Assembly (NCBI GenBank): GCA_018417955.1
Contig: JACTVC010000022.1
Span: 682,001 to 746,000, forward strand
DNA length: 64,000 nt
Reading direction: 5' to 3'
Origin: Laccaria trichodermophora
Lineage: Eukaryota; Basidiomycota; Agaricomycetes; Agaricales; Hydnangiaceae
Shown here: piece after piece, positions 43,165 through 53,400 of the stretch
Layout of the letters: every line of letters starts with the position of its first letter
Numbering within the stretch: the stretch's first letter is position 1
Notes under the pieces: generated by a model
Database searches by the model: none
Seen by the model: the letters and a program-made list of their open reading frames with translations, nothing else
Told to the model about the DNA's origin: nothing
Program-made: the position numbers and the translations under genes

Positions 43165-44466
43165 CTAGAAAACGGGTTCCCCGCCCTTCGGTATCAACGA
43201 CAGCAAAGAAAGCATTCTTTGCAAGTCTTCAACTTCGCGCAATGATTGGGAGCGTTCCCACAGCTCGTCGGCATGCTCGCAGATAAGAAGGCCTCTACAT
43301 TCGCTGATCAATGCCTCTCGCGTCTGTGGATTGAGATACGCAACAACTCGATCCTCTTCCTCTTGCAGGCGCTCTTCCACTTTTTTTAGGTAATCTGATA
43401 GACGGTTGGCTCCCAAGAACAATTCAGATTCTCGTTCGTAGAATCTCTGAGTCGCATCGAGGAAGGGCACTTCAAATTGCTCTTTGTAGACGTCGAGGCA
43501 CGGCTTGTTGAGGTTGCTGTTGTCTAGACCAAGTGAAATAAAGGAGTCGAGGACCTTTTTCACCAGGCCTTGGTCGATGGTGGCTCCGTTTCTCTCCGCC
43601 TCAATAAGTTTAAGGAGAGCTCTCGTTAAATTCGTCTTCTTATTATGTTGCAAAGGGAGGAATACATTGTCTTTCCATTGAACCAAAGCAAGCTTAGAGG
43701 ATCACCAGGTCATCGAGTTGGAAAAATTGTCATTCGAAGTAATGCTCACAGTAAACACCGGATACACTCCCTTTTGTCCCTTGCACCTCGCCGGATTCAC
43801 ATAGTCACGATTCACATAGGAGAAAACCCGACCGACACAGCTCGCGCCGTCGACATACCGGTCCCATTCCTCGGCGTAATACCGCAAAAGAGCCTTGTCA
43901 TGTAGCTTATCTGCTTTCTGTACAAGTCATACCGAGTCAGTAAATGGGGCTTCGTGAAGAGTAAAACACTAACGTCCAAAATGCACCACGAGTGGCATGT
44001 AAAGTAACGGACTAGCAGTAGATATGCAGCAACTATCTTCTTCTGAACGTCCAGGCGTCTCAGGCTCTCTACGAGTCGGTCAGCACATGCATCTCAAGTA
44101 CAATCTAAGTAGCGACTAACTGGCCCAGTCAGGCCTCCCTGTAAATCATTCAGCGCATGGATATCAAGAACACAAGAAGCTACCCACCTTTGTTGCCTTC
44201 ATTCCCGTCGGATTCTGGTGGACCCCTATCGTTCTTGAGACCACCGGACGTCGTTGTATAGTTATACAACGTGGTACACAACGATGAATACTATCACATC
44301 ACAGTGAACAGCTGATCTTTACCCGTGGTGAGTAGATTACCCTGTGGGGAGAGATATCGGCTCGTCCTTTCGTCATAATTTGATCTACACCTTCTTCGAG
44401 GAAATCCAGCATTGTGGCTGAGTCCGCTGTTCGTTGAGGCATATGGCGGTCATTGGCGGTGGCCAT
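43165..44466 (-). CDS. Truncated cullin-1-like protein (N-terminal domain only)
   Basis: Cullin-1 is the scaffold of SCF ubiquitin ligases. This gene carries only its N-terminal half-domain. Exons follow cullin order: FLEEGVDQIMTKGRAD (start ATG 44466), YSSLCTTLYNYTTTSGG, LLVRYFTC, KALLRYYAEEWDRY, KGQKGVYPVFT and LALVQWKDNVFLPLQ, then LIEAERNGATIDQGLVKKV, CLDVYKEQFEVPFL, YLKKVEERLQEEEDRV and EDLQRMLSLLSLIPKGG, with a stop at 43165. Full-length cullins go on for about 450 more residues, including the Rbx1-binding and neddylation parts; these are absent here. The N-terminal part of real cullin-1 binds Skp1/F-box. Sequence is diverged (CUL1 RHWVKRE is RDYVNPA here), so function is uncertain. It may be a decoy or a decaying copy. 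Splice borders found: 43692/43750 and 43917. Confidence 0.7.
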
Positions 44467-44791
44467 GATGGTGGTGTATGGAACAATCTGTTATCAGATC
44501 ACGCAAACGAGGCTGAGCGCTTGATGTGTTCTAGAGAATCCAGTGGTGCGAATTAAAGTCACCAGGTGACCAACTGCCAGAATGATCGATCATAAAGCCT
44601 ATACGAACCAGCGTCTGATGAGAAGCAATATGGGGATTCATTGCGTAGACATACCTAGACGTGAAAAAGCATTAATTGCACAGTTGTACGATGGCAACAT
44701 TGGCAGGTATGCGTATGTTCCTCCAGACATAGGAAAATGGTACAGCAAAGAAAACATTAGAATAAGCAGGTCATTGAGATGAATATATCGC

Positions 44792-45105
44792 TCAAGGGAT
44801 GGGAGGAAAGCTCACACTGTACACTGGATACACGCCCATTTGTCCATCCTGCCTCTCCCGTTTCACCCAGTGACGATTTAAGTAGCTTCGTCCAGCTGCG
44901 AATCCATTTTCTCCAGGTAGAGGGGCTTCGTTAGAGGTGAAAGACTGACTCCCCGGAGGCCCTCTGATGAGTGGATTACCCCTCAATAGAAACCATCGGC
45001 GGTCCTGCCAGTCGTCATCGTGTGATCAATACCTTCTTCAAGAAAAGCTCGCAGTGGCGAAGTCTGGTGAGGCTGGAGGCCGAAAGGATAGTTGGCAGCG
45101 GCCAT
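44792..45105 (-). pseudogene. Cullin-1 N-terminal relic
   Basis: It begins MAAANYPFGLQPHQ with RAFLEEGIDHTMTTGRT, the cullin start also seen in the truncated gene next door, then hits a TGA/TAG-rich stretch. It resumes near 44890 with YLNRHWVKRERQDGQMGVYPVYSV, which is closer to canonical cullin-1 than the neighbouring copy. The middle (YNYCT and RYF blocks) is missing. It is therefore a deleted copy, in tandem with 43165-44466 on the same strand. Confidence 0.7.
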
Positions 45106-45527
45106 GACGTGGTCGTCTTATAATCGCAAACCAGGTCAGCTAACCCGGGCTGTGCCTGTGAGCCTATTGTCGAAGGACATTATGGTCGAGGTGCGCGATG
45201 GCGGCAACCAAGGTCTCGCAGCAGAGGTGTGTATTTACATAAGAAGCTGGAGAAGGTACAAATCAGTTGGAAGTTACTTCATAGTCATTACTGCACTGAC
45301 TGGTTTGTGTGTAATGGTGTCGAGGTTGATCAAAAAGAGTGGCTTTCACCGTGGTAAAAAAAAAACGCAACTTCTACACGCACGTCCCGTGGGCGTACGG
45401 AGTCTGCTCACTGTCAAGCCCACATCTCCACAGCCGCTCATGCAAGAAAAATGGTCATTGACTGTCTCGTCCTCGGCGCCGATGGTATGGCATTTACATG
45501 CCGAAGTGTTCCCGGGTCTTAAACGAG

Positions 45528-45630
45528 TTTTGAACCTCTCATTGGAGTCCCAATCTCTCACAACTCACAATCTGACAATTTGATCGAAAAACTGGCACCA
45601 TCGCGTCTGGAACCTTCAATTGTACAAGAA
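45528..45630 (+). repeat. Dispersed repeat R1, copy 1
   Basis: It shares CTCACAACTCACAATCTGAC, a GGCACC...GGAACC core and TTGTACAAG with 48550-48668, in the same order and orientation. Origin unknown. Confidence 0.55.
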
Positions 45631-45637
45631 TTTGTTT

Positions 45638-45830
45638 TGGCAGTTTGAGTAAAATCCAGCGCTCACTCTTACCGCCAACGTCCTTTTTGTTACCATAGCT
45701 AAGACTACGCACTAGACTCAATGTTTTTGGTGAGTCATTCGTGTGGTCTTCTTCGAGGCTCAGCTCAATCGTAAGCCGAGACCAACAGATGATGGTACGT
45801 CATACTGTGTTTTCAATTATTCGCAGCCCA
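45638..45830 (+). pseudogene. Decayed fragment of the ceramidase 5' region
   Basis: The first part (GGCAGTTTGAGTAAAATCCAGCGCTCACTCTTACCGCCAACG region, 45638-45683) matches 50064-50109, upstream of the ceramidase. The later part, GAGACCAACAGATGATG followed by GTACGTCAT, resembles the ceramidase exon coding VETNMM and its splice donor at about 50733-50755. The coding stretch between is deleted, so it cannot be expressed as enzyme. Confidence 0.5.
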
Positions 45831-45933
45831 TCTGACCCTGTGTGCAGACATAGGCGTCCTCTGCCGCATCCTTCATGTGCATCTTCCTGTCTCCAAATAG
45901 CCCAAATAAAGATTAGCTGTTGCACCCACCCAT

Positions 45934-45962
45934 CCTTCAAGCCCAGTGAAAACCTGCTCTGG
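45934..45962 (+). repeat. Left arm of a 29-bp inverted repeat
   Basis: The reverse complement matches 47167-47195 at 28 of 29 positions; core AGTGAAAACCTGCTCTGG. The arms are 1.2 kb apart. No transposase gene is recognised between them. Confidence 0.65.
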
Positions 45963-47166
45963 GGGGGTCTGGAAATATCCATGAGAAGCCGGCTTAAGCT
46001 GGACCCCCAGAAATCGCCGGCTGAAGCCAGTTTTTGTCCGCTTTCCAGAAAATATCTGGCTCACGCTGGAGGGTTAGAAGATGGTTCGCTTTAGGTTTTG
46101 GTCAAATCTCCGGCTGCTTCTGGCCTTGACTGGGATATTCTGGGGTGGACCGTTGTGGGCTGGAAAAATCTATAATTATATTCTACCCTATTGTACACAA
46201 TATGATCTGGTCCCTTCTGGCCTATATCTGGCGATATCCGCATCCTACCGACCATGCCCACATCCCCAATCCACCCACACTCTCAATCCTTCGTCAGTAG
46301 CCACATATCCCAGCTCCCCCATCCTACGTTGCAAGCCGTCGTCTCCTAGCAGCTGGTGGGAAAACACGGCCGTCAGGCCCTCTTTGTGCTAGCTCTCGCA
46401 TAAGATTAGATTAGAGCGAAGGGAAACACGTCTGAACACACCTGATTGGGTGACAATCGTATGAACGACATGTAGAATTGAACTTGGCCTTTCAAACCCG
46501 AGGTCGTGGCGCGGCGCTCATCCCGACTCGAGCTAGCTAGAGAAAAGATGGTGATTCGCGTAGTGGAAATGCGTAAGAATGGGGATGGCGAATCCACGCA
46601 CTGCTCATATATTCAATGTCGTGCTGCCCAGGTGGTGGTGCAAAAGCCACTGGAGCATCCCAAGCACTGTCAGCAAAGAAGGAGGCACGTAAGGCGCATA
46701 CATTCACTCACCATCGCGTCAACCAAGCGCCACTCTCAGCCATAAGAATATCCCGGGTTGGACGCTACACAAACGGAAATGCCGTCGCATAAAGCATGGG
46801 AAGAGGATGGAGACGTCGTGGCATATGGGGAGGAGATGGTGGTGGGGGAAGGAAGAGAGTGGCGACGAATTCAGAGAACGCAATGGATTCTTTGTTGCTT
46901 AGGTAAAGCTTTCCCAACGCAGAGCATGAAGGAAGCGCTCAGTGGGATAAACCTGCCGCTTGGACATTTGCTTAGAGGAAAGACTGGAGAAGGATGACTT
47001 AGAGAAATTTTGTAATTGACTTGACTCGGAACATCCAGATATCTACGGAAGTGCCCAGAAAGAATAGTTGCGTCGAAGTCAAATCGAAGTTGCCTCGGAC
47101 CAACTTCGGACTATCCCGGACGACGACGGCTGACGCCAGCAAGTTGGCCGTTTTCTCCAGATTCCT
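45963..47166. other. Region between the inverted repeats, no gene recognised
   Basis: It contains short degenerate repeats of CCGGCTTAAGC and CCGGCTGAAGC type near 45990-46030 and a Leu-rich open frame at 46081-46392 with no family likeness. Nothing here is confidently coding. Confidence 0.35.
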
Positions 47167-47195
47167 CCAGAGCAGGTTTTCACTGGGCTTCAAGG
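47167..47195 (-). repeat. Right arm of the 29-bp inverted repeat
   Basis: It reads CCAGAGCAGGTTTTCACTGG onward on the plus strand, the reverse complement of the left arm at 45934-45962. It directly abuts the first unit of the tandem array at 47197. Confidence 0.65.
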
Positions 47196-47196
47196 C

Positions 47197-47675
47197 CAAT
47201 GTGCGATGTGGTCTGCCACTCTGGACCAGTCTGGATCCTTTCAATATGCTGAGCTCTTAACTCCGTTCCCTTGTACCTGTGCGTCAATTCCCCTCGATGC
47301 GACCTCTCCTTCAAAAGATCAGCTGTTGCACCCATCCTTCCAGACCAATGTGCGATGTGGTCTGCCGCTCCGGACCAGTCTCAATCCTTTCAATCGGCCT
47401 ATACTTATGCTGGGCTCTGACTTGGCTCTGACTAACTCCGTTCCCTCGTACAGACATGACCTCTGCGCCAATTCCCTTCGACGCGGCCTCTCCTCCAGAA
47501 GATCAGCTGTTGCACCTGCCCATCCCTCCAGACCAATGTGCGATGTGGTCTGCCACTCTGGACCAGTCTGGATCCTTTCAATGCGACTTAAATGCTGAGC
47601 TCTGACCAACTTTGTTCCCTCGTACAAACATGACTTCTGCGCCAATTCCCCTCGATGCGATCACTTCTTCAGAAC
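47197..47675 (+). repeat. Three-unit tandem array overlapping a gene start
   Basis: CAATGTGCGATGTGGTCTGC starts each unit, at 47197, 47346 and 47534 (periods 149 and 188 nt). Units continue with GGACCAGTCT, TCCTTTCAAT, GTTCCCTCGTAC, then CGCCAATTCCC and, in two of them, AGATCAGCTGTTGCACC. Units 2 and 3 include an ATG (ATGACCTCTGCGCC and ATGACTTCTGCGCC). The last is the start of the gene at 47630; unit 1 has lost it. Confidence 0.75.
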
Positions 47676-48048
47676 AAATGCCGATGACGACCCCCATGTC
47701 AGTAGGCCCTCACGTGACAAATGTACAAGATACAGCGGGTCCCTCACAAACTGAGCACAAGGCCAGCCGTTTAAGAGGGGGTTGTACTATGGACTCTGAA
47801 ACCTGGGATGAGATGGGCTGCTGCGAGAAATTCCTGTGGTGCCAGTTCTGCTCGCCATTCTATTTGATATACTATATTTTGTATGCGATTTTTCTTTTTC
47901 ACTGAGCTTAGTTTCTAATCGGGTGGCTTGGTGATCTAGCGCCGGCGCCTGCAAAAGCCACGATGAGACAAGGGCCTCAAGGCGAGCCAAAGAGGAGGAG
48001 GAACGACAGCGAAGGCATGCAGGGCACTGTGAACCGTGGACACGCTAG
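47630..48048 (+). CDS. Small hypothetical protein with a cysteine/aromatic patch
   Basis: Two exons (47630-47880, 47940-48048) with a 59-nt intron give 119 residues, in frame at the junction. The N-terminal half is Thr/Pro/Ser-rich. In the middle is SRLRGGCTMDSETWDEMGCC, then EKFLWCQFCSPFYLIYYIF, a Cys and aromatic-rich hydrophobic stretch that could insert into or lie on a membrane. The C terminus is strongly charged (RASRRAKEEEERQRR). Similar RLRGG-Cys layouts occur in small agaric proteins, but I cannot name a family. The start lies within the third unit of a tandem array, so its leader has been copied repeatedly. Confidence 0.5.
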
Positions 48049-48339
48049 CACTGTGGGTGATGGAGATTAGTGTTGCGTGTAAAACTCCGCCTGGTGTATA
48101 AAATAAGTGGAATACGTTACGCCTGTTTCAGTTTGTAGCCATTTTGCAGCTTCGTCATCGTCGTGGCGTACTTACTGCGCAAGCAGTTCGGCGACGAGCA
48201 GCCAATAAAAGATCACAAAAACTCTGGTCCTATACTTGAATTCCAATGTTGACACCTTCTCTTGGTCCACTCTACAAAATAACTTATTCAATTATGTGAA
48301 ACGAAGTCTGAACGAAGTTGAACTTGTCGAGAACATGAT
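48049..48339. other. Intergenic, nothing recognised
   Basis: A short spacer before the copied dynamin promoter. No repeat unit or coding signal seen. Confidence 0.4.
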
Positions 48340-48553
48340 CGGTGTCCATTCAATTCACCGATCCAATAGCTGGCGAGCCCTTACCAAGCCCTTACACAGC
48401 TCTCCATTTTCTCGCTCTGTTCCATCCGCCTTTGACTAGCCTCTCTTGCCACCTCTCATTCTTTTAATCAACACGCATCCCACAAAGGTATCCTCACACT
48501 CAAAAACATCCGCCTTTCTCAACTGATAAAAGAACGCTCCTAACAATTTTGAA
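48340..48553 (+). repeat. Copy of the dynamin promoter, without its gene
   Basis: It matches the minus strand of 43043-42841 over about 200 nt with small indels: CGGTGTCCATTCAATTCACC, TCTCGCTCTGTTCCATCCGCC, CACCTCTCATTC, AACACGCATC and CAAAAACATCCGCC. The match runs to the ATAAAAGAACG that lies some 45 nt before the dynamin ATG. Dynamin coding sequence does not follow; repeat R1 does. Confidence 0.75.
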
Positions 48554-48668
48554 CTTCAGCCTCTCATTGCTCTCAATCTCTCTCAACTCACAATTTGACA
48601 AACTGGAACTCGGGTTATGGAAAAATTGGCACCCCCATCGAGCTTGGAACCCTCATTTGTACAAGGGT
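48550..48668 (+). repeat. Dispersed repeat R1, copy 2
   Basis: It pairs with 45528-45630 (TTTTGAAC, CCTCTCATTG, CAACTCACAATTTGACAA, TTGGCACC, TTGGAACCCTCA, TTGTACAAG). It directly follows the copied dynamin promoter, so the junction may mark one insertion or duplication event. Confidence 0.55.
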
Positions 48669-48761
48669 TTCGCTCTGTTAGCCGATACGTCAGTATTCAA
48701 TTGAAGGAGGAAGTCCGAAGGCTGGCGACGATATATATTCAAGTTGACCACATGCGACCTC

Positions 48762-49861
48762 TCAACTTACGTCTTCCTCCACCCGCATAGCTTCTTTAAC
48801 CGGTGTACTTATCCTACCTGCTTCGGAGTCAACAATCACATTTGCAGGCGTCTGCTCGTTTCTAGTCTCAAACTTCCTTGACGTCTTGCCTTTTGATTGC
48901 CTGATATCTCCATTCCTCCTGTTATGCACTTTGATCACCTCTCTATGAATAATTTCCAACCGGATCTGGATTTACTAGTGAGCGCCAGGATCTCCGGCAG
49001 CGACGGTTTTGTCACAGGAGGGAAGAAGCGGAGGAAGCCGAAATAACCACCAACGATCGCTTTTGAACCGAGTATCTGGCGTCAATGCAGCTACGACCGA
49101 GACTTGGATGAATGAAGTCAAAGGCCGGCCGTATGTCATACGAAGGTTCCGGGGGTGTTGTTTTTTCTCTGTATCACTTCCAATGACAGATGGCGCATAG
49201 GCTCACATAGGATAGAGCCGACCTCCCTCTTTCTGCCCTTGACTTCTCTGAGGCGCTCTCTTTCTACCGTCAACCAGTCGTCGCCACCAGTTGTACCCGA
49301 AACCTCAGGTCTCCCATTTTGCACGCCGACGGGTAATTCGATTAAATGTATGGCATCGTACCTTCAATACAGGTGAATAGGGTGGTAGAAAGTAAGAGGA
49401 GGCAATGAAATGAGTGGTGCTAAACTCTCAAGGTCCTCTTGATGTTTGATATTCACAGATGCACAACCAGACGATGGACTCGGAGGCGACTATCATGCTA
49501 TCATGCAGGTGGTGGGCCTTTTTTTCCCTGTAATTTGACTTCTCAAGCCCAGCTAGATCCGACTCAATATCTACAAGCCATGCTTGTATTTGCTCTGATA
49601 CTTAACGAGTCTCCGTGGTGAGTCCCCAGCTGATACTCGCACCTCGAGGTTGTTCCTTGCCTTCCCCACCCAATGAGTGACGATGCATTGACGATCATCG
49701 CGGCACAAGCTTGATTTCTTCCTCTCCTCTACTTCTGCATCCAGGAACATTTTGCTTATCATTGCTCTCCATATGTAAATTAGACCCGCCATAATCAGGG
49801 CCACCTCAAGGCCCAAACGATGCATAAGTGGCTCATGACGCGTAATTCCTGTGCTCGTCAT
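48762..49861 (-). CDS. Possible multi-exon hypothetical protein
   Basis: Several minus-strand frames look coding and are in plausible order. The first, from ATG 49861, reads MTSTGITRHEPLMHRLGLEV and contains a hydrophobic segment ALIMAGLIYIWRA, then a charged stretch. Others (49324-49136, with GDDWLTVERERLREVKGRKR; 48959-48762, with HREVIKVHNRRNGDIRQSK) are hydrophilic and basic. GT/AG sites exist between them (for example a donor after NNLE at about 49640), but I could not join them with certainty. No family is recognised. Confidence 0.3.
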
Positions 49862-50463
49862 CGTATGGTTGCGGTGCAGATCTGGTTCAGACTGGTCTCG
49901 TGCCGTGGGGTAGAAGACTAAGATAGGTCATGGGAGTTGGTATCAATAGGCTCAAGCCTTCTAAGGTGGTATTTTTTGACGGGATCGCCCGTTATCTGAT
50001 AAGATATAGATAGAGTTGATGATGTCAGTGCCGTAAGGTGACAGTTCTTCCTGTCCGATTCGGTGGCAGTTTGAGTAAAATTTAGCGCTCACTCTTACCG
50101 CCAACGTCCACGATGGTATTCACTGACTTTTGTTTCCAGCTTATATCACAACGCAATGTCTTCGAGTTACTGGGCGAGAACGCACCAATTTCACGTCGGG
50201 TCTTGTGACCGACGGAACTGGACGCGTGTGGCATGCGGTACATCGTCATGCCCCCGATCCCTTAGTTTCACCGCCATTTCCCTGCACACACCGGCTGCCT
50301 CTTCGTCGAGCTCGCATGACCTTTCTTAGCTTAAGGCAACCCACCTTCGAAGAATCTGAAGAGCTATAAATCGATATCAGCTGGGGAAACAATGCCGCTC
50401 CTAACTTACCACAGCGCCTTGCCGCTGGATCTCTGGGATATAGTCCAATCTTTGATCGACGCG
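49862..50463. promoter_or_regulatory. Upstream region of the ceramidase gene
   Basis: It holds the segment at 50064-50109 that is copied at 45638-45683, and presumably the ceramidase promoter. No other gene is recognised. An in-frame ATG at 50392 would add 24 codons to the ceramidase. Confidence 0.4.
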
Positions 50464-53400
50464 ATGTGTGGATTATTGTGGTATCTTACCGCCTTTCTGG
50501 CCTCCAGCATTTATCTCCCCAATGGGGGCGTCGTCACCCCTGCACATGCGCAGTACCTTTTAGGATTGGGTGGGCCCTTTCATCTTATTACCATCCTTTA
50601 GCGAAAGGCTAATCGCAAGGTGTATTCCCCCAGGAATCGGGGACATAACAGGGTGAATCACCCTTACTCGTAGGGGAAGCGGGGCATGACACTGACTTTT
50701 GTTGTCTCACTTGAAGGCCGGTGGTGGAGACGAACATGATGGTACTTCATTTTGTTTTCGACAAGAGCTACGCGTTAACTAAGTGTTCTGCAGGGTTATG
50801 CCTCGCTAGCCCAGACAGATACCGGTCTTCACATGAGAGAGCGTAGCCGCGCTTTCATCGTTGCCGACGCGGCAACGCCAAACAATAGAATTGTTTTTAT
50901 TAATGCTGGTACGTCCTCGAGTATTTTCTGCAGTGTATGAGGGGCCACGACAGCTACCCAAGCCGAAGAGCCGCTAAACTAACACTGGTACTTTTCTAGA
51001 CATCGCGATGGGTGACAGTGGGGTGCGCCGCTCCATTGTCTCACAACTCTCATCTCAATACCCAGGCCTATACACGGACGCCAACATCGCCTTCGTTGGC
51101 ACGCACCAGCACGCTGGTGTCGGTGGATACCTTGAGAACCTTCTTCCCCAAGTCACCTCCTTAGGCTACGTAAAACAAACAGCAGACGCCATCATTGCGG
51201 GCACCGTTCTCGCAGTGCAAAGGGCCCATGCGAGCTTGGCTCCGGGAAAGTTGAGCCTGGGCAATACGACAATAATAAATGCTAACATTAACCGCTCGCC
51301 GACCGCCTACCTTGCGAACTCTGCGGAGGAAAGGGCGAGGTACCAGTACGATCAAGATAAGGAGATGACACTTTTACGATTTGATGACACCAATGGCAAG
51401 GCGAGGGGGTTTCTGAGTTTCTTTGCTGTTCATGGTACGAGCTTATATGAGGCGCGTATCTGTCTTTTCCAGTCTGACTTCCAAGCGAGGCCGACGCTGA
51501 TATTGGACGATTAGAATAATACACTGGTCAGCGCGGACAACAAGGGCATGGCTGCATATTTGTACGAAGGTCCGTACCATTCCTTCTTTCGGTCTGACGT
51601 CATGCTAAATTAGGATTCCAACAGCCGAGGTAGAACCATACTCAATGCCAGGGAACACAACCTTTGTAGCCGGGTTTACGCAAGGTAAACACTCAATTTT
51701 AGTCTGATCTCTCTTCTACCTCCTGAATGTGCATCCCGCTAGCCAACGTCGGTGATACATCTCCCAACACGTTCGTCCGTTTTTCACAAATTGGCATCAT
51801 TCGCATTAACCCCCTTTATCACTATCGCAGCCTCGGCGCGTTCTGTGAAAGCCCTGGAAAGCCGTACGACGGACTCCCTTGTGATTCAGACCATTCAACT
51901 TGCGGGGGGAAAGCTCAAGATTGCCATGGGCGGTGCGTCCTTTTTTTTTTGTGCTGGCCAGGTACGCTAACGCGTCGATCCCGCAGAGGGCCAGGTTTCA
52001 GAATCTCTGATTTTGAGTCAAGTAGGATCATCGGCGATCTTCAATTCCGTGGTGCCCAAACGATAATGAACGGCCCCCTGGCTCCAGTAACGGGCGCTGT
52101 CAAGAGCGCTCACACCTATCTGGCCATGTATGTTTTGGGCTCAGGAACATCGTGATCTGTCTTTTGCGTTCTAACACAGCTTTATTTGGCAAGGGCGAAT
52201 CATCAGTTTACACTTCCGAATGGCACCACCGTTTCTACATGCCCAGCTGCGTTGGGTGAGTTGCGTTTGCTTTTTCTTTCTTCGTTCGTTGCCAGAGGGG
52301 AGCTAAACATCTATCTCTAGGCTTTGGATTCGCTGGGGGCACAACGTAAGTCGGGCACCAGGGCCTCCCGCGCTTTACTCAATGTTGTTGAGAAAGGGAC
52401 GGCCCAGGCGCATTCGACTTCATCCAAGGCACCAACTCCTCCCAACCTCGGTGCGTGGAGAAGAGGGTACCTGTCATCTTACGCGCTAATCTTGTTCATC
52501 TGACAGGAATCCGTTTTGGGAGATCGTAAAAGGTTGATTGTTCCGTTTTCTACACCGAATCAACGAAAAAACTGACAGATCTCTGCCTTCTCCTTATCAC
52601 ATTGCCCCTTAAGGTGTCGTGACCCCTTTCCCTTCCGCCGAACAAAGGGCGTGTCAGAATCCTAAGCCGATCTTATTGAATACGGTTGGTACCCCCGCTG
52701 GCTGCTCTACCCCCGTTCCTGCGCGTTTGATAGACGCTGATGATCACGATGTCTATGATTGACTTGTAGGGGTTCGCACATCAACCGTACGAATGGTCGG
52801 CGAACAGTGTCAATATACAGATGCTTCGCGTTGGAAACTTCGGTGCGTAGAAAGTTCATCGTAACTAGTAATGCGAGGATGTTGCGCGCTGATAATTTAT
52901 CATTGGATCAGTGATGCTTGTTATACCGGGTAGGTGTAGCTCAAGTCTTATATCGTCGCTTGATCATACCTAATTGAGCACTATGATCGTTGTGGGGTTC
53001 ATTTTGTATAGGCGAATTGACGACCATGGCGGGAAGAAGGATACGGTATGTTTATTTATCAGCTGCTTCTCGACTTGCATCCTTCATGATGATTATGTGT
53101 ATTTGCCCTACACCCGTGGATTTTTTCATTTGCCGGCTTATCACCTCTTTTCCATAGACTTCTTCTCCAACTATCTACTTTTGTGACATTACCTCACCTG
53201 ACCTACTGTTCTACTCAGGGAAGCTCTGCGCGCCAAACTGATCTCCTCAGGCGTCCTCGGCTCGGATGCTTATGTCGTCGTTGCGGGTCCCGCCAATGTT
53301 TATGCCCACTACATCACTACGCGCGAAGAGTACAGTGTCCAAAGATATGAGGGCGCTAGTACGGTTTTTGGCCAATGTGAGCACCGCTTCATTTTGATTC

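Noticed and set aside
45963..47166. Possible transposon between the inverted repeat arms
   Set aside because: No transposase-like frame and no target-site duplication could be recognised.
50392..50463. Upstream in-frame ATG of the ceramidase with an F-box-like LPLDLWDIVQSLIDA segment
   Set aside because: ATG 50464 gives a proper signal peptide; the segment is too short for an F-box domain and could be chance.
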